A DNA stretch of 39,556 bases from a virus: positions 1 through 39,556 of the IMG/VR virus record IMGVR_UViG_3300003177_000003; one strand, 5' to 3'. The notes beneath the pieces are model-generated. The model saw only the letters and a program-made list of their open reading frames with translations, had not been told where the DNA came from and ran no database searches. Numbering within the stretch: the first letter of the stretch is position 1; every line of letters begins with the position of its first letter. Made by a program: the position numbers and the translations under genes. Shown in pieces: positions 8,873-15,452 of the stretch.

Positions 8873-9448
8873 ATGAATATTTGGGATATTGCAAAAACAG
8901 TTGGGGCAAGTGCTTTGAATTTAGTGTTGCCAGGTTCAGGCAGCGCGATTCTTAGCATGGTGAATGAGTTTCTTCCCGATGATCAAAAGCTGCCTGCCGA
9001 TGCAACAGGGCATGAGGTTTCCAATGCAATTCAATCGCTGCCAGCCGATCAACGCGCGGCGATTATGGAAAAGCAGTTTGATGTGGATATTACGCAAATC
9101 AAGGAATCAAACGCGACAGCACGAGCGATGCTTGAAGCAGAATCTAAATCAACACATAGCACACGCCCCAAAATTGCATATCAAGCATTCCAAGTTGTCG
9201 CATCTATTTCGCTAATGATTGTCTTTGGTTGGTTATACGCTATCACAACAGGCAAGGCGGACATGGTGTCGGCGATTGTTGACGGCTGGCCATGGGTGAC
9301 AGCAATCATCTTACCTTTCGTAGGCTGGTTAAATAGCTATTTCGGCATCTTAAAAACCGAACACAAAAATCGCCTTGATGCAGCTGGTGGGGCTACGCCT
9401 GCACCATCGGGGATTGCGGGTATTTTATCGGCGGCTTTGAAACGCTGA
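8873..9448 (+). CDS. 3TM-type holin-like membrane protein (GTA_holin_3TM-like)
   Basis: This 191-residue protein begins with an amphipathic stretch (PGSGSAILSMVNEFLPDD). An acidic linker follows, then two strong hydrophobic segments at about residues 108-125 and 138-157, the second including WVTAIILPFVGWLNSYFG. The ending is Ala/Gly/Pro-rich. This arrangement matches the GTA-type 3TM holin family, often found next to endolysins. AAAGGAG precedes ATG 8873. With the upstream candidate, the lysis cassette has two membrane proteins, so one may be the holin and the other an antiholin or pinholin partner. Confidence 0.68.
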   Translation: MNIWDIAKTVGASALNLVLPGSGSAILSMVNEFLPDDQKLPADATGHEVSNAIQSLPADQRAAIMEKQFDVDITQIKESNATARAMLEAESKSTHSTRPKIAYQAFQVVASISLMIVFGWLYAITTGKADMVSAIVDGWPWVTAIILPFVGWLNSYFGILKTEHKNRLDAAGGATPAPSGIAGILSAALKR

Positions 9449-9488
9449 ACTTGCAAAAGTATAGTGCTATTGCAGCGGTGTTAATCCA

Positions 9489-10553
9489 TCATCCAACAAA
9501 TTCAGCAGCAGCTTGTTTGATTCGATCTGAATATTTGAAAATATCTTCAACGCTGTCAATCGGTAGCCGCTCCTCTGATTTATTAACGATAAAACCGATA
9601 TAAAGCTGGCTATGGTTAAAATGCAGGCGGCATATCTGCTTGCGAATCGTATCGTCCAGAATGATGCCGCAATAACTTTTTGTATCGCGCATATAAATGC
9701 GTTTAACATCGACTGTTTCCCGCAATATCGCACGAATGATATTGAATCCATCAACTTCTTCTTGCGTTGTCTCAATGCCTGGTCGTTTGTTTTCGTCTGT
9801 TTGTTCGGGTGTGTCTTCGATTGTAGGGGTGTCTGAATGGTCTGAATCCAAGGCGGATTGCAAACGGCTGCTTATTTTTTCATTGATAAACTGCTTTCTA
9901 GCTTCTTGGACAATGCTTGTAAAATCATCAATCACATTTTTGCGCATAGGGCCGTCATAAACACGCTTTAAAAAGAATTTTACAAAATCTTCAGAGGGGT
10001 TTTCTAATTCATCTTTAAGCACTTTTTTGATAGCACGGGTATATTTAAGCTTGCTTGCAGTAGTTAAAATATCATCGACTGAAAACGCCTGCTTGGTAAA
10101 CTTCTTCAGCTCATCTATTTGATGATCTTCAAAATCGAGCATATTAAATTCAAAGAAGGGTTTGGTATCCATTTTGTTGGGTTGATCCAGATCGGAATAG
10201 AAGCGGTAAATAATGCCATTTGTGAGTATGCCAAAGCGCGATTCTGTAGCATGAAAATAGCGATGAAGTTGCGATGCATGATCTTTATGCAAATCAGCAC
10301 CACACCATTTGCATTCAATCAACATAATCACGTTACCATCTTTCTTGATAGCGTAATCAACCTTTTCACCTTTCTTCGTGCCAATATCCGCAGTAAATTC
10401 AGGAATCACTTCCATCGGATTAAAAACATCATAACCAAGTGCCGAAAGAAAAGGCATGATAAAAGCGTTCTTTGTTGCTTCTTCTGTCTCAATCACCGCC
10501 TGTTGTTTTTCAATGCGCCCTGATATTTCTCTAAGTTTATCAATCAAATCCAT
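9489..10553 (-). CDS. PD-(D/E)XK nuclease with type I restriction R-subunit N-terminal (HsdR_N-like) domain
   Basis: This 354-residue minus-strand protein has an HsdR_N-like first half. A conserved start (EEATKNAFIMPFLSALGYDV, residues about 24-43) precedes a catalytic-looking Asp in EKVDYAI, the IECK element of PD-(D/E)XK nucleases, and YFHATESRFGILTNGI. The last ~100 residues hold an acidic linker and an IYMRDTKSYCGIILDD segment. No helicase motor or specificity subunit is nearby, so it is not a full type I system. GGAAGG precedes the ATG. It lies 38 bases downstream of the repressor on the same strand, so it should be expressed in the lysogen. A role in excluding other phages is inference. 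Confidence 0.8.
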   Translation of the reverse strand: MDLIDKLREISGRIEKQQAVIETEEATKNAFIMPFLSALGYDVFNPMEVIPEFTADIGTKKGEKVDYAIKKDGNVIMLIECKWCGADLHKDHASQLHRYFHATESRFGILTNGIIYRFYSDLDQPNKMDTKPFFEFNMLDFEDHQIDELKKFTKQAFSVDDILTTASKLKYTRAIKKVLKDELENPSEDFVKFFLKRVYDGPMRKNVIDDFTSIVQEARKQFINEKISSRLQSALDSDHSDTPTIEDTPEQTDENKRPGIETTQEEVDGFNIIRAILRETVDVKRIYMRDTKSYCGIILDDTIRKQICRLHFNHSQLYIGFIVNKSEERLPIDSVEDIFKYSDRIKQAAAEFVG

Positions 10554-10591
10554 ACCATTACCTTCCTTTCTTCTTTTTTACTGACTCCAAA

Positions 10592-11206
10592 CTAACTGGA
10601 GATGTGCTCTTTTTTTATTTGTGTGCGAACCTTTTCAGCCATGCAGTGAATAAGATCATAGGCAGTTTCTTGTTTATCGGCATTCAATACCCGTAAATCA
10701 CGCACAATATCAATTTCCATTTGACTTAAATTCTCAGGCATAGGCTCGCCACGGCCATCATACACAGCATGGACAGGGCGCTCGTTGGCTTCATGGATGC
10801 CGTGTTTTAAATAGCCAACCGATGTGCTAAGAGGCTCTGCGATCAGTTCAAGCTGTTGATCGGTCGGTTCAGCTGCGCCGCAAAGCCAAAGATCAACCGT
10901 TTCTACTGCGATCCTTCCATCACAAGCCGCAACCAAATCAAAAGCAGTCATCTTTTTCATCAAAGTCCGAATGCGCTGCTGAATGTCGGTTACTGAGAAC
11001 ATTTCACCTTCGCCCGTGATTAACCAGTTGGGGTCAACATCAAGAATCCTTGCCAAAGGCAATAAATTATTAGCAGATGGTTTTTTTGATGCCCCTGACT
11101 CAATTTGGGATATTGCCGACGGTGTAATGCCAGCTTTTCGTGCAAGTAGAGATTGCGATAAACCCTTCTTGTTTCTAGCAAATCTTAACCTTTCTCCGAT
11201 AATCAT
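10592..11206 (-). CDS. CI-like lysogeny repressor, XRE-family helix-turn-helix
   Basis: This 204-residue minus-strand protein has a clear XRE helix-turn-helix in the first ~65 residues (GLSQSLLARKAGITPSAISQ). After ITGEG there is no S24/LexA-type Ser-Lys peptidase motif. The C-terminal half must act differently, probably by oligomerisation, and RecA-triggered self-cleavage is not evident. Residues about 75-115 (FDLVAACDGRIAVETVDLWL) could be a second, degenerate HTH-like segment. Divergent arrangement with a small Cro-like gene across a palindromic operator marks it as the prophage repressor. AGGG precedes the ATG by seven bases. Confidence 0.85.
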   Translation of the reverse strand: MIIGERLRFARNKKGLSQSLLARKAGITPSAISQIESGASKKPSANNLLPLARILDVDPNWLITGEGEMFSVTDIQQRIRTLMKKMTAFDLVAACDGRIAVETVDLWLCGAAEPTDQQLELIAEPLSTSVGYLKHGIHEANERPVHAVYDGRGEPMPENLSQMEIDIVRDLRVLNADKQETAYDLIHCMAEKVRTQIKKEHISS

Positions 11207-11216
11207 TAGCGCACCC

Positions 11217-11268
11217 TATTAGTATTCTTTATTAGTATGCTTGAACCCCTCCTGTTAGCATGCTAACA
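11217..11268. promoter_or_regulatory. Repressor/Cro operator region (three related sites)
   Basis: O1 at 11253-11268 is a perfect 16-bp palindrome, TGTTAGCATGCTAACA. Two weaker relatives lie toward the repressor gene: TATTAGTATGCTTGAA (11230-11245, 11 of 16 positions match O1) and TATTAGTATTCTTTAT (11217-11232). These two are 13-bp-spaced copies of each other and include the exact direct repeat ATTAGTAT. Three graded sites between divergent repressor and Cro-like genes follow the lambda operator design. Assignment of sites to proteins is inference. Confidence 0.8.
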
Positions 11269-11269
11269 T
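11241..11269 (+). promoter_or_regulatory. Predicted rightward early promoter overlapping operator O1
   Basis: TTGAAC (11241-11246) and TAACAT (11264-11269) are spaced by 17 bases and each matches the sigma-70 consensus at four of six positions. The -10 element lies inside the perfect palindrome, so repressor binding should block initiation. The predicted start point is at about 11276, next to the ATG at 11277, so the transcript would be leaderless. Confidence 0.6.
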
Positions 11270-11276
11270 TCGCAAC

Positions 11277-11474
11277 ATGAAGAAATCATTAGCGATAAAA
11301 ACATTTGGGTCTGCCAGCTATTTAGCTCGTGTTCTTGGTTGTACGCCAAGCGCCATCTTTCAATGGCCTGACATTCTTCCCCTACGAATTGAGGACAGGG
11401 TTCTTGCAGCATGTGTTCGTGAAGGCATTGATCCAGCTCCACTGCTTGATGATGATTTAAAGGCTGTCTCATGA
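11277..11474 (+). CDS. Cro-like small DNA-binding protein
   Basis: This 65-residue protein has a single helix-turn-helix (SASYLARVLGCTPSAIFQW), resembling Cro/YdaS-type regulators. It is the first plus-strand gene after the divergent operator, the standard place for cro. There is no Shine-Dalgarno sequence upstream of the ATG, and the predicted transcript start falls at the start codon, so it is probably translated from a leaderless mRNA. It would repress the lysogeny operon and tune early transcription. Confidence 0.75.
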   Translation: MKKSLAIKTFGSASYLARVLGCTPSAIFQWPDILPLRIEDRVLAACVREGIDPAPLLDDDLKAVS

Positions 11475-11608
11475 TGCGAGCACCCAAGGTTCATTGCGAA
11501 GCAAAAGAAAGTGCTTTCGGCGGGATATTTTTTATCAACATCATCCCGAGACATTACAGCAACTACCAAAACAACATCCACCATCTTCAACAGGAGTTTC
11601 TAACGTGA
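11474..11608 (+). CDS. Small hypothetical ORF (44 aa) between Cro-like and CII-like genes
   Basis: ATG 11474 (or the adjacent ATG 11471) overlaps the Cro-like stop, and the ORF ends at TGA 11606-11608, overlapping the GTG start of the CII-like gene. The product begins MRAPKVHCEAKESAFGG and continues hydrophobic to Asn-rich, with no recognised motif. The overlaps at both ends suggest it may be translated to carry ribosomes across the gap. It has no good ribosome site of its own. Confidence 0.3.
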   Translation: MRAPKVHCEAKESAFGGIFFINIIPRHYSNYQNNIHHLQQEFLT

Positions 11609-12171
11609 ATCCGAACACCAAACCCATTACCCCCCAAACAAGCAAAGGCAATGAGCGTGATTTGATGCGTTTTCTGATGGCCTTGCAGGCGGCTGTTGAA
11701 GATGATGCTGAAGACAATCGCTTTGCGACCCGTGATCGCTCTATTCAGCCGCTTGGTACTAGCCATGCCGCAGAGATTACAGGGCGCAGTCGTCGTTATG
11801 TGCAGAATACTTTAAATCCGAACAACGAAACGAACCCTTTGGGCATCAAAGAATTTTATCGGCTTTGGGTGCGTGGTTTGGATATATCGGTGATAGAAGA
11901 GTTGGTGAGGCCGCGCGGAGTGGTGGTTTTCGAGTTGGGTGAAGCCGAAGCGCAGGATGGACATCATCTGTCTATGCACGCCATTCAGTTGGGTAAAGAG
12001 GTGGGTGATTTATTTGCTGAACTTGAGCGTGGTATTGACCCCATGGGTGAGGATGGGGCAGATATTAGTCTGCATGAGCTGGATCGCTTCACTCGTGAAG
12101 CCATGGAGATATTCCCCAAAGTATTGTTGCTCATCGAAGATATGAAAGCGAGGGCTGCATCATGTCGCTAA
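11605..12171 (+). CDS. Phage regulatory protein CII family (CP76-like)
   Basis: I chose GTG 11605 because AGGAG sits about eight bases upstream; the frame extends upstream to TTG 11494 without a ribosome site. The 188-residue product has the N-terminal HTH and linker pattern of the Phage_CP76/CII family: TSHAAEITGRSRRYVQNTLN followed by PNNETNPLGIKEFYRLW. These proteins bind DNA and activate or repress lysogeny genes in P2-like and related phages. Position just after the Cro-like gene supports a regulatory role. The C-terminal half is helical with an acidic stretch (about residues 130-165). The family call is from memory of the motif, not a search. Confidence 0.62.
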   Translation: MNPNTKPITPQTSKGNERDLMRFLMALQAAVEDDAEDNRFATRDRSIQPLGTSHAAEITGRSRRYVQNTLNPNNETNPLGIKEFYRLWVRGLDISVIEELVRPRGVVVFELGEAEAQDGHHLSMHAIQLGKEVGDLFAELERGIDPMGEDGADISLHELDRFTREAMEIFPKVLLLIEDMKARAASCR

Positions 12172-12428
12172 CCCGAAAGATTGAACGCCAACGCCAGATG
12201 GCTGAAAACAAACGTATCAGCCGCCAACGCGAGCAGCTCGGCGACACCACGTTAAAAGTGATTGCACTGCTCAAGTCATCACCACTTATCAATCGTCAAA
12301 CCTTCGCAGTTGATCTCTTTGCCAAAGATTGTCTTGGTGATCGCATCAATACGGCATGGCTGATTATTCGAGGTCGCAAGATTGAGCGTATTGATTTTGA
12401 TGAGCATGCGCAGGTTGCAGACGCATGA
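12162..12428 (+). CDS. Hypothetical early protein
   Basis: This 88-residue protein overlaps the CII-like gene by ten bases and the next gene by four. It has a very basic, helical N-terminus (RKIERQRQMAENKRISRQRE), then a segment INRQTFAVDLFAKDCLGDRI and a C-terminal IIRGRKIERIDFDEHA. The charge pattern suggests nucleic-acid binding, but no family is recognised. It is part of the early operon, as shown by overlapping stops and starts. Confidence 0.65.
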   Translation: MSLTRKIERQRQMAENKRISRQREQLGDTTLKVIALLKSSPLINRQTFAVDLFAKDCLGDRINTAWLIIRGRKIERIDFDEHAQVADA

Positions 12429-12619
12429 ACCATAACTGCGATAAATGCGACAAAGTTCAGTGCTATCCACAAGGTGAATGTCCGCTTAAAGATCAATGCT
12501 TGTGGCATGGCGTGAGCCACCAATCGGATACATGTGCTGATATTGATCAGTTTGATGGTGCGCATTTGAAACAAATGAAAGAAAGCGATTGTCATGTTGC
12601 TGAAAAGGCAAGCCAGTGA
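12425..12619 (+). CDS. Small cysteine-rich, probably zinc-binding protein
   Basis: This 64-residue protein starts MNHNCDKCDKVQCYPQGECP and holds seven cysteines, with CxxC and CxxxxxCxxxxxC spacing plus histidines. That suggests a small zinc ribbon or knuckle. The start overlaps the previous stop (ATGA). The following gene starts at GTG 12616 inside this stop. Function is unknown; small zinc proteins are common in early phage operons. Confidence 0.62.
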   Translation: MNHNCDKCDKVQCYPQGECPLKDQCLWHGVSHQSDTCADIDQFDGAHLKQMKESDCHVAEKASQ

Positions 12620-12999
12620 CTCAGCCAGCATGCATTGAGCGCAAGCCCTTGCCCGAGTGGGCTCCTTCGCCCGAGCAGCTGCTGATTCAAGGCAAGCTAG
12701 CGGCGGGTTGGTTGAGTGATAAATACTGGATTGATCTGGTGCCAGGGGCACAGGTTGAGTTGCCGGGTGATATTACTTTTACGTGCTGCATGGATCGCAT
12801 CAATGATGCTTTTGAACTACGTTTGGAATATCGCATTGGTGAGAGTGATCATTCTTTCAATGCTGTTTTGGGCGATTTTCTTGATCTATCTCTGATTACT
12901 GGTTTTCCGTGCGTTCTCATTCCCAGAGCTATCAAGCCATGCAGTGCTGAGCTACCTGCGGCTGTGCTGCTCGAATTCGCCAAGGTTGTACCGCAATAG
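12616..12999 (+). CDS. Hypothetical early protein
   Basis: This 127-residue protein starts at GTG 12616, overlapping the previous gene's TGA by four bases. No AUG start is close. It contains WIDLVPGAQVELPGDITFTC and a hydrophobic C-terminus. No family is recognised. It is followed by a 64-base gap with a hairpin at 13023-13042, so it may close the first early cistron block. Confidence 0.6.
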   Translation: MTQPACIERKPLPEWAPSPEQLLIQGKLAAGWLSDKYWIDLVPGAQVELPGDITFTCCMDRINDAFELRLEYRIGESDHSFNAVLGDFLDLSLITGFPCVLIPRAIKPCSAELPAAVLLEFAKVVPQ

Positions 13000-13016
13000 A
13001 TTTGGCTACGGTCAAT

Positions 13017-13042
13017 AAAAAAGGGGCTGCGCAAACAGCCCC
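13017..13042 (-). terminator. Hairpin with intrinsic-terminator form on the minus strand
   Basis: GGGGCTG (13023-13029) and CAGCCCC (13036-13042) form a perfect 7-bp stem with a six-base loop. Six A residues precede it on the plus strand (13017-13022), so on the minus strand it is a stem followed by T6, a standard Rho-independent terminator. No minus-strand gene is recognised nearby. In the plus direction it lacks a U-run. Confidence 0.6.
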
Positions 13043-13063
13043 AACGAAGAACAGGAGTATCTT

Positions 13064-13114
13064 ATGAACGAAGAACATAAATTCAACAAATATCTAGCTG
13101 GGGCTCAATCATGA
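13064..13114 (+). CDS. 16-residue leader ORF, translationally coupled
   Basis: ATG 13064 has a good ribosome site (AGGAG about six bases upstream) and encodes MNEEHKFNKYLAGAQS. The stop overlaps the next ATG (ATGA at 13111-13114), and the next gene has no clear ribosome site of its own. It is likely a leader that loads ribosomes for the zinc-type protein downstream. I know of no homologue. Confidence 0.4.
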   Translation: MNEEHKFNKYLAGAQS

Positions 13115-13293
13115 AGCGCCTGAGCTGTTTTTTAGGGCTGCATCATTGGGATTATTGGGTACACACCCGCAGCTGCTCATGCTGCCGTATCACACAATAC
13201 AGCAACAACAATAGGTGGAGTCTCATATACCGCAGTAATACACCCAGCCAATCATCGCAGACGCAGTTGCAGGGGGTGAATCATGGCGAGTAA
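13111..13293 (+). CDS. Small protein with DUF1660-like zinc motif
   Basis: This 60-residue protein starts MKRLSCFLGLHHWDYWVHTR followed by SCSCC. The order C, G-x-H-x-W, then paired cysteines resembles the short phage/prophage DUF1660-type proteins (Cys ... GHxW ... CxxC). The second half is Ser/Gln/Asn-rich and probably disordered. It overlaps the recombinase gene downstream by 11 bases. A zinc-binding role is likely; the biological role is unknown. Confidence 0.45.
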   Translation: MKRLSCFLGLHHWDYWVHTRSCSCCRITQYSNNNRWSLIYRSNTPSQSSQTQLQGVNHGE

Positions 13294-13942
13294 AGGATTT
13301 ATCAATCCATCGTCGCGAAAGTTTTTTGACCGCTATTTAACCCATGGTGAAGAGAAAAAACTTTATGCCGCCGTCAAACGTGTGGGTGATGTGTATGCGC
13401 AGCGTGACTTTGCTTGGATGATGCTCATTCGTCAGACGGGTATCCGTGTTGGGGCGTTATCACAACTCACCCGGCACGATGCCTGCCAAGCGTTAGCCAC
13501 TGGCTACCTTGATCTGAAACCCGAAATCATGAAAAAGAATCAAGGTTTGCGCATTCATCTTAACACGACGGATAAACAGGGTCGTGTGAGCGCTCAAACA
13601 GCTCTGCAACGATTGCTTGCACTGCATGCCCAAATGCATGGTGGTGATGATCCAGATAGTCCGTTGATTTTATCGCGCAACAACAAAGCGATGAGCATCC
13701 GCTCCTATCAATCGCGCATGGCAAACTGGTGCAAGGAGGCAGGCTTAAACGTGCCAGCCACACCGCATTGGCTACGCCATACCTGCGCCAAACGATTGTT
13801 ATCCAACAGCACCAGCACCAGTGAGGCTGGAAAGCTGCAAATTATCAGCGATCGGCTAGGTCACAGCAACCCCCGCAGCACCGCCTTTTACACCCTGCCT
13901 GATAAAGCCACATACATGCAATGCATTGAGGAGTCCTCATGA
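13283..13942 (+). CDS. Minimal tyrosine recombinase (catalytic domain only)
   Basis: This 219-residue protein holds the full tyrosine-recombinase catalytic set: Arg55 (QTGIRVGAL), His162 and Arg165 (HWLRHT), His194 (RLGHSN) and Tyr203 (STAFYTL). It lacks the N-terminal core-binding (SAM-like) domain of about 100 residues found in XerC/D and phage integrases, so it is effectively only the C-terminal domain. It sits in the middle of the early operon, overlapping both neighbours, rather than beside an evident attachment site. It may act in dimer resolution, in inversion, or as an accessory recombinase. It is one of three recombinases in this genome. Confidence 0.85.
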   Translation: MASKGFINPSSRKFFDRYLTHGEEKKLYAAVKRVGDVYAQRDFAWMMLIRQTGIRVGALSQLTRHDACQALATGYLDLKPEIMKKNQGLRIHLNTTDKQGRVSAQTALQRLLALHAQMHGGDDPDSPLILSRNNKAMSIRSYQSRMANWCKEAGLNVPATPHWLRHTCAKRLLSNSTSTSEAGKLQIISDRLGHSNPRSTAFYTLPDKATYMQCIEESS

Positions 13943-14340
13943 TAAGTGAAGTCGAACGCGCCAACGGCGACAGCATTAAACTAGAACACGATGGCAGTGA
14001 TTTTGCCATACAGGAGATCGACCGCATGCGAGCCTATGAGCTTGAAGCCCGGCGTTTGATTGCTGAAGGCAAACCAGCTCTCTACCGCTTAATGCCCATA
14101 GCCGAACTGGGCGATTCAGGTCAAAGCCGATATATCGCCGCTTTTTTATTGGGGCTCTATAACGGGCCGCGTTTTCCCTTCGATCTAACAGAGCTGCGCT
14201 GCCTTGATTCAGCATTGCAAGATGATTGTCTCACAGTGCTAAAAATGGACGCAAGAGCCTGCCTGAAGGAAGTTCACTGCTATTTCAACAACGGCGGCGA
14301 ACGCTTTGAAAACATGGCAAAACGATGGAGTCTCAAATGA
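13939..14340 (+). CDS. Conserved phage protein, DUF7673-like
   Basis: This 133-residue protein contains FLLGLYNGPRFPFDLTELRC (about residues 69-88) and later VLKMDARACLKEVHCYF, a pattern I associate with the phage DUF7673 family of unknown function. It overlaps the recombinase stop and the next ATG by four bases each. No enzymatic motif is seen. The family name is moderately sure, the function unknown. Confidence 0.6.
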   Translation: MISEVERANGDSIKLEHDGSDFAIQEIDRMRAYELEARRLIAEGKPALYRLMPIAELGDSGQSRYIAAFLLGLYNGPRFPFDLTELRCLDSALQDDCLTVLKMDARACLKEVHCYFNNGGERFENMAKRWSLK

Positions 14341-14501
14341 ATTTACGATGTTTCAAAATTACGACAGGAAAAGCTATTGAAGAGGCAAAGGTCATTATAG
14401 CCAAGAAAAAGGCTATGAAAGAAGCTTATGTGTGCCTAGTTCGTGAAATTGGTGCAAATGATGGTTACTGGCAGAGAAAGGGCATACTTGTCGCATTTTG
14501 A
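14337..14501 (+). CDS. N-terminal part of a probable two-frame protein (DUF5420-like)
   Basis: This 54-residue product begins MNLRCFKITTGKAIEEAKVI and includes LVREIGANDGYWQRKG. It overlaps the previous gene by four bases (ATGA). The pattern resembles the start of DUF5420-like phage proteins, which as I recall are longer. The remainder appears in the -1 frame at 14498-14848. In its own frame at 14477-14483 there is a heptamer A-AAG-GGC of the X-XXY-YYZ type; a -1 shift there would join the two frames without a stop. Alternatives are a real frameshift mutation or two coupled genes. Confidence 0.5.
   Translation: MNLRCFKITTGKAIEEAKVIIAKKKAMKEAYVCLVREIGANDGYWQRKGILVAF
14477..14483 (+). other. 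Possible -1 frameshift heptamer A AAG GGC
   Basis: The heptamer is in register with the codons of the 14337 ORF (AGA AAG GGC). Slipping back one base continues as CAT ACT TGT CGC ATT TTG AAA, the frame of the 14498 ORF, which is open from 14462. I see no strong downstream stem, so support is weaker than for the tail chaperone site. Confidence 0.35.
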
Positions 14502-14848
14502 AAAACACTGCTTTCGGAAAAGAACTACACAAGAAGCTTAAGTCTATTGACACAGTAAAAGATGATGACTTACTTGATTTTCTCGGCATTGCCCGCAAGC
14601 TATTTGATATTCCTTACATGCGATATTCAACAGCGCATATTCTGCCATACGAAGCCCCCGTAATTATCATACAAATGCCTTGGAAATCAGTCTCGCCAAA
14701 AGAAATTGAGGCATACAAAAAAGACAATGATGTGCATGACATGACAATGGATTTTCTTTGTTTCGAGCCTCTTCCAGAAATGATTGAAATTGAAAAGTAT
14801 GAAATAAAAGAACTCGTAGATTCTTATAATGCAAGTCTCAAAAAGTAA
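14498..14848 (+). CDS. C-terminal part of the two-frame protein, or separate small gene
   Basis: This frame starts at TTG 14498, overlapping the previous TGA, and gives 116 residues. It contains LLDFLGIARKLFDIPYMRYS and MDFLCFEPLPEMIEIEKYEI, which look like conserved globular sequence. No Shine-Dalgarno is evident for the TTG, so expression probably depends on coupling or frameshifting from the 14337 ORF. The two parts together would give a protein of about 170 residues. Base composition is more AT-rich than the flanking genes. Function is unknown. Confidence 0.6.
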   Translation: MKNTAFGKELHKKLKSIDTVKDDDLLDFLGIARKLFDIPYMRYSTAHILPYEAPVIIIQMPWKSVSPKEIEAYKKDNDVHDMTMDFLCFEPLPEMIEIEKYEIKELVDSYNASLKK

Positions 14849-14861
14849 GAGGAGTTAAATT

Positions 14862-15452
14862 ATGATTATATTTGATTGTGAAATTATAAAGGGCATTGCC
14901 AAGCATCCTGAAGATCGCATCGAAGACATCGAATACTGCGATGGTTGGAAAGATTTTGAGGGCATGGGTATCTCGGTGATCTGTGCCTACGATTATGCTG
15001 AAGATCGTCATCGTGTTTTTTGTCAGGATAACCTTGATGCATTTCAGGAGCTGGTTGACAGCACTGACATCGTCATCGGTTACAACTCCATTGCTTTTGA
15101 TAATCCGCTATGTGCAGCCAACAATATCAATATCCCTGCCTCAAAAAGCTATGACCTGCTGGTTGAAATATGGGATGCCGCAGGTATTGGACGTGAATTT
15201 CATTATCCAAGCCATGTTGGTTATGGCCTTGATGCTTGTGCCTCGCTCAACCTTGGCACGCAAAAATCAGGCAATGGTGCTATGGCTCCCGTTTGCTGGC
15301 AGCGCGGTCAGATCGGTGATGTGATTGATTATTGTCTCAATGATATTCGCTTAACCAAAGGGCTGATTGATATGGTCATCAAAGAAGGCGGCCTCCTCAA
15401 CCCGAAAAATGGCGAAGCGATTCTGATGATCGATACGGATCGGCTGACATGA
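14862..15452 (+). CDS. DEDD-type 3'-5' exonuclease-like protein (RNase H fold)
   Basis: This 196-residue protein has the DnaQ-like exonuclease motifs. FDCEI near residue 5 gives Asp-x-Glu (ExoI), IGYNSIAFDNP (about 72-82) gives ExoII, and YCLNDIRLT (about 154-162) gives ExoIII with the Tyr of the DEDDy class. It is shorter than DNA-polymerase exonuclease domains and stands alone, so it is probably a DNA-processing exonuclease used in phage replication or recombination. AAGAGGAG precedes ATG 14862. It overlaps the HD hydrolase gene by four bases. Confidence 0.78.
   Translation: MIIFDCEIIKGIAKHPEDRIEDIEYCDGWKDFEGMGISVICAYDYAEDRHRVFCQDNLDAFQELVDSTDIVIGYNSIAFDNPLCAANNINIPASKSYDLLVEIWDAAGIGREFHYPSHVGYGLDACASLNLGTQKSGNGAMAPVCWQRGQIGDVIDYCLNDIRLTKGLIDMVIKEGGLLNPKNGEAILMIDTDRLT

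Noticed and set aside
9612-9960. Plus-strand open frames opposite the HsdR_N-like gene
   Set aside because: They mirror a long minus-strand gene with clear domains and have no motifs of their own.
10592-11206. LexA-like self-cleaving repressor
   Set aside because: No Ser-Lys peptidase motifs or Ala/Cys-Gly cleavage site are visible in the C-terminal half.
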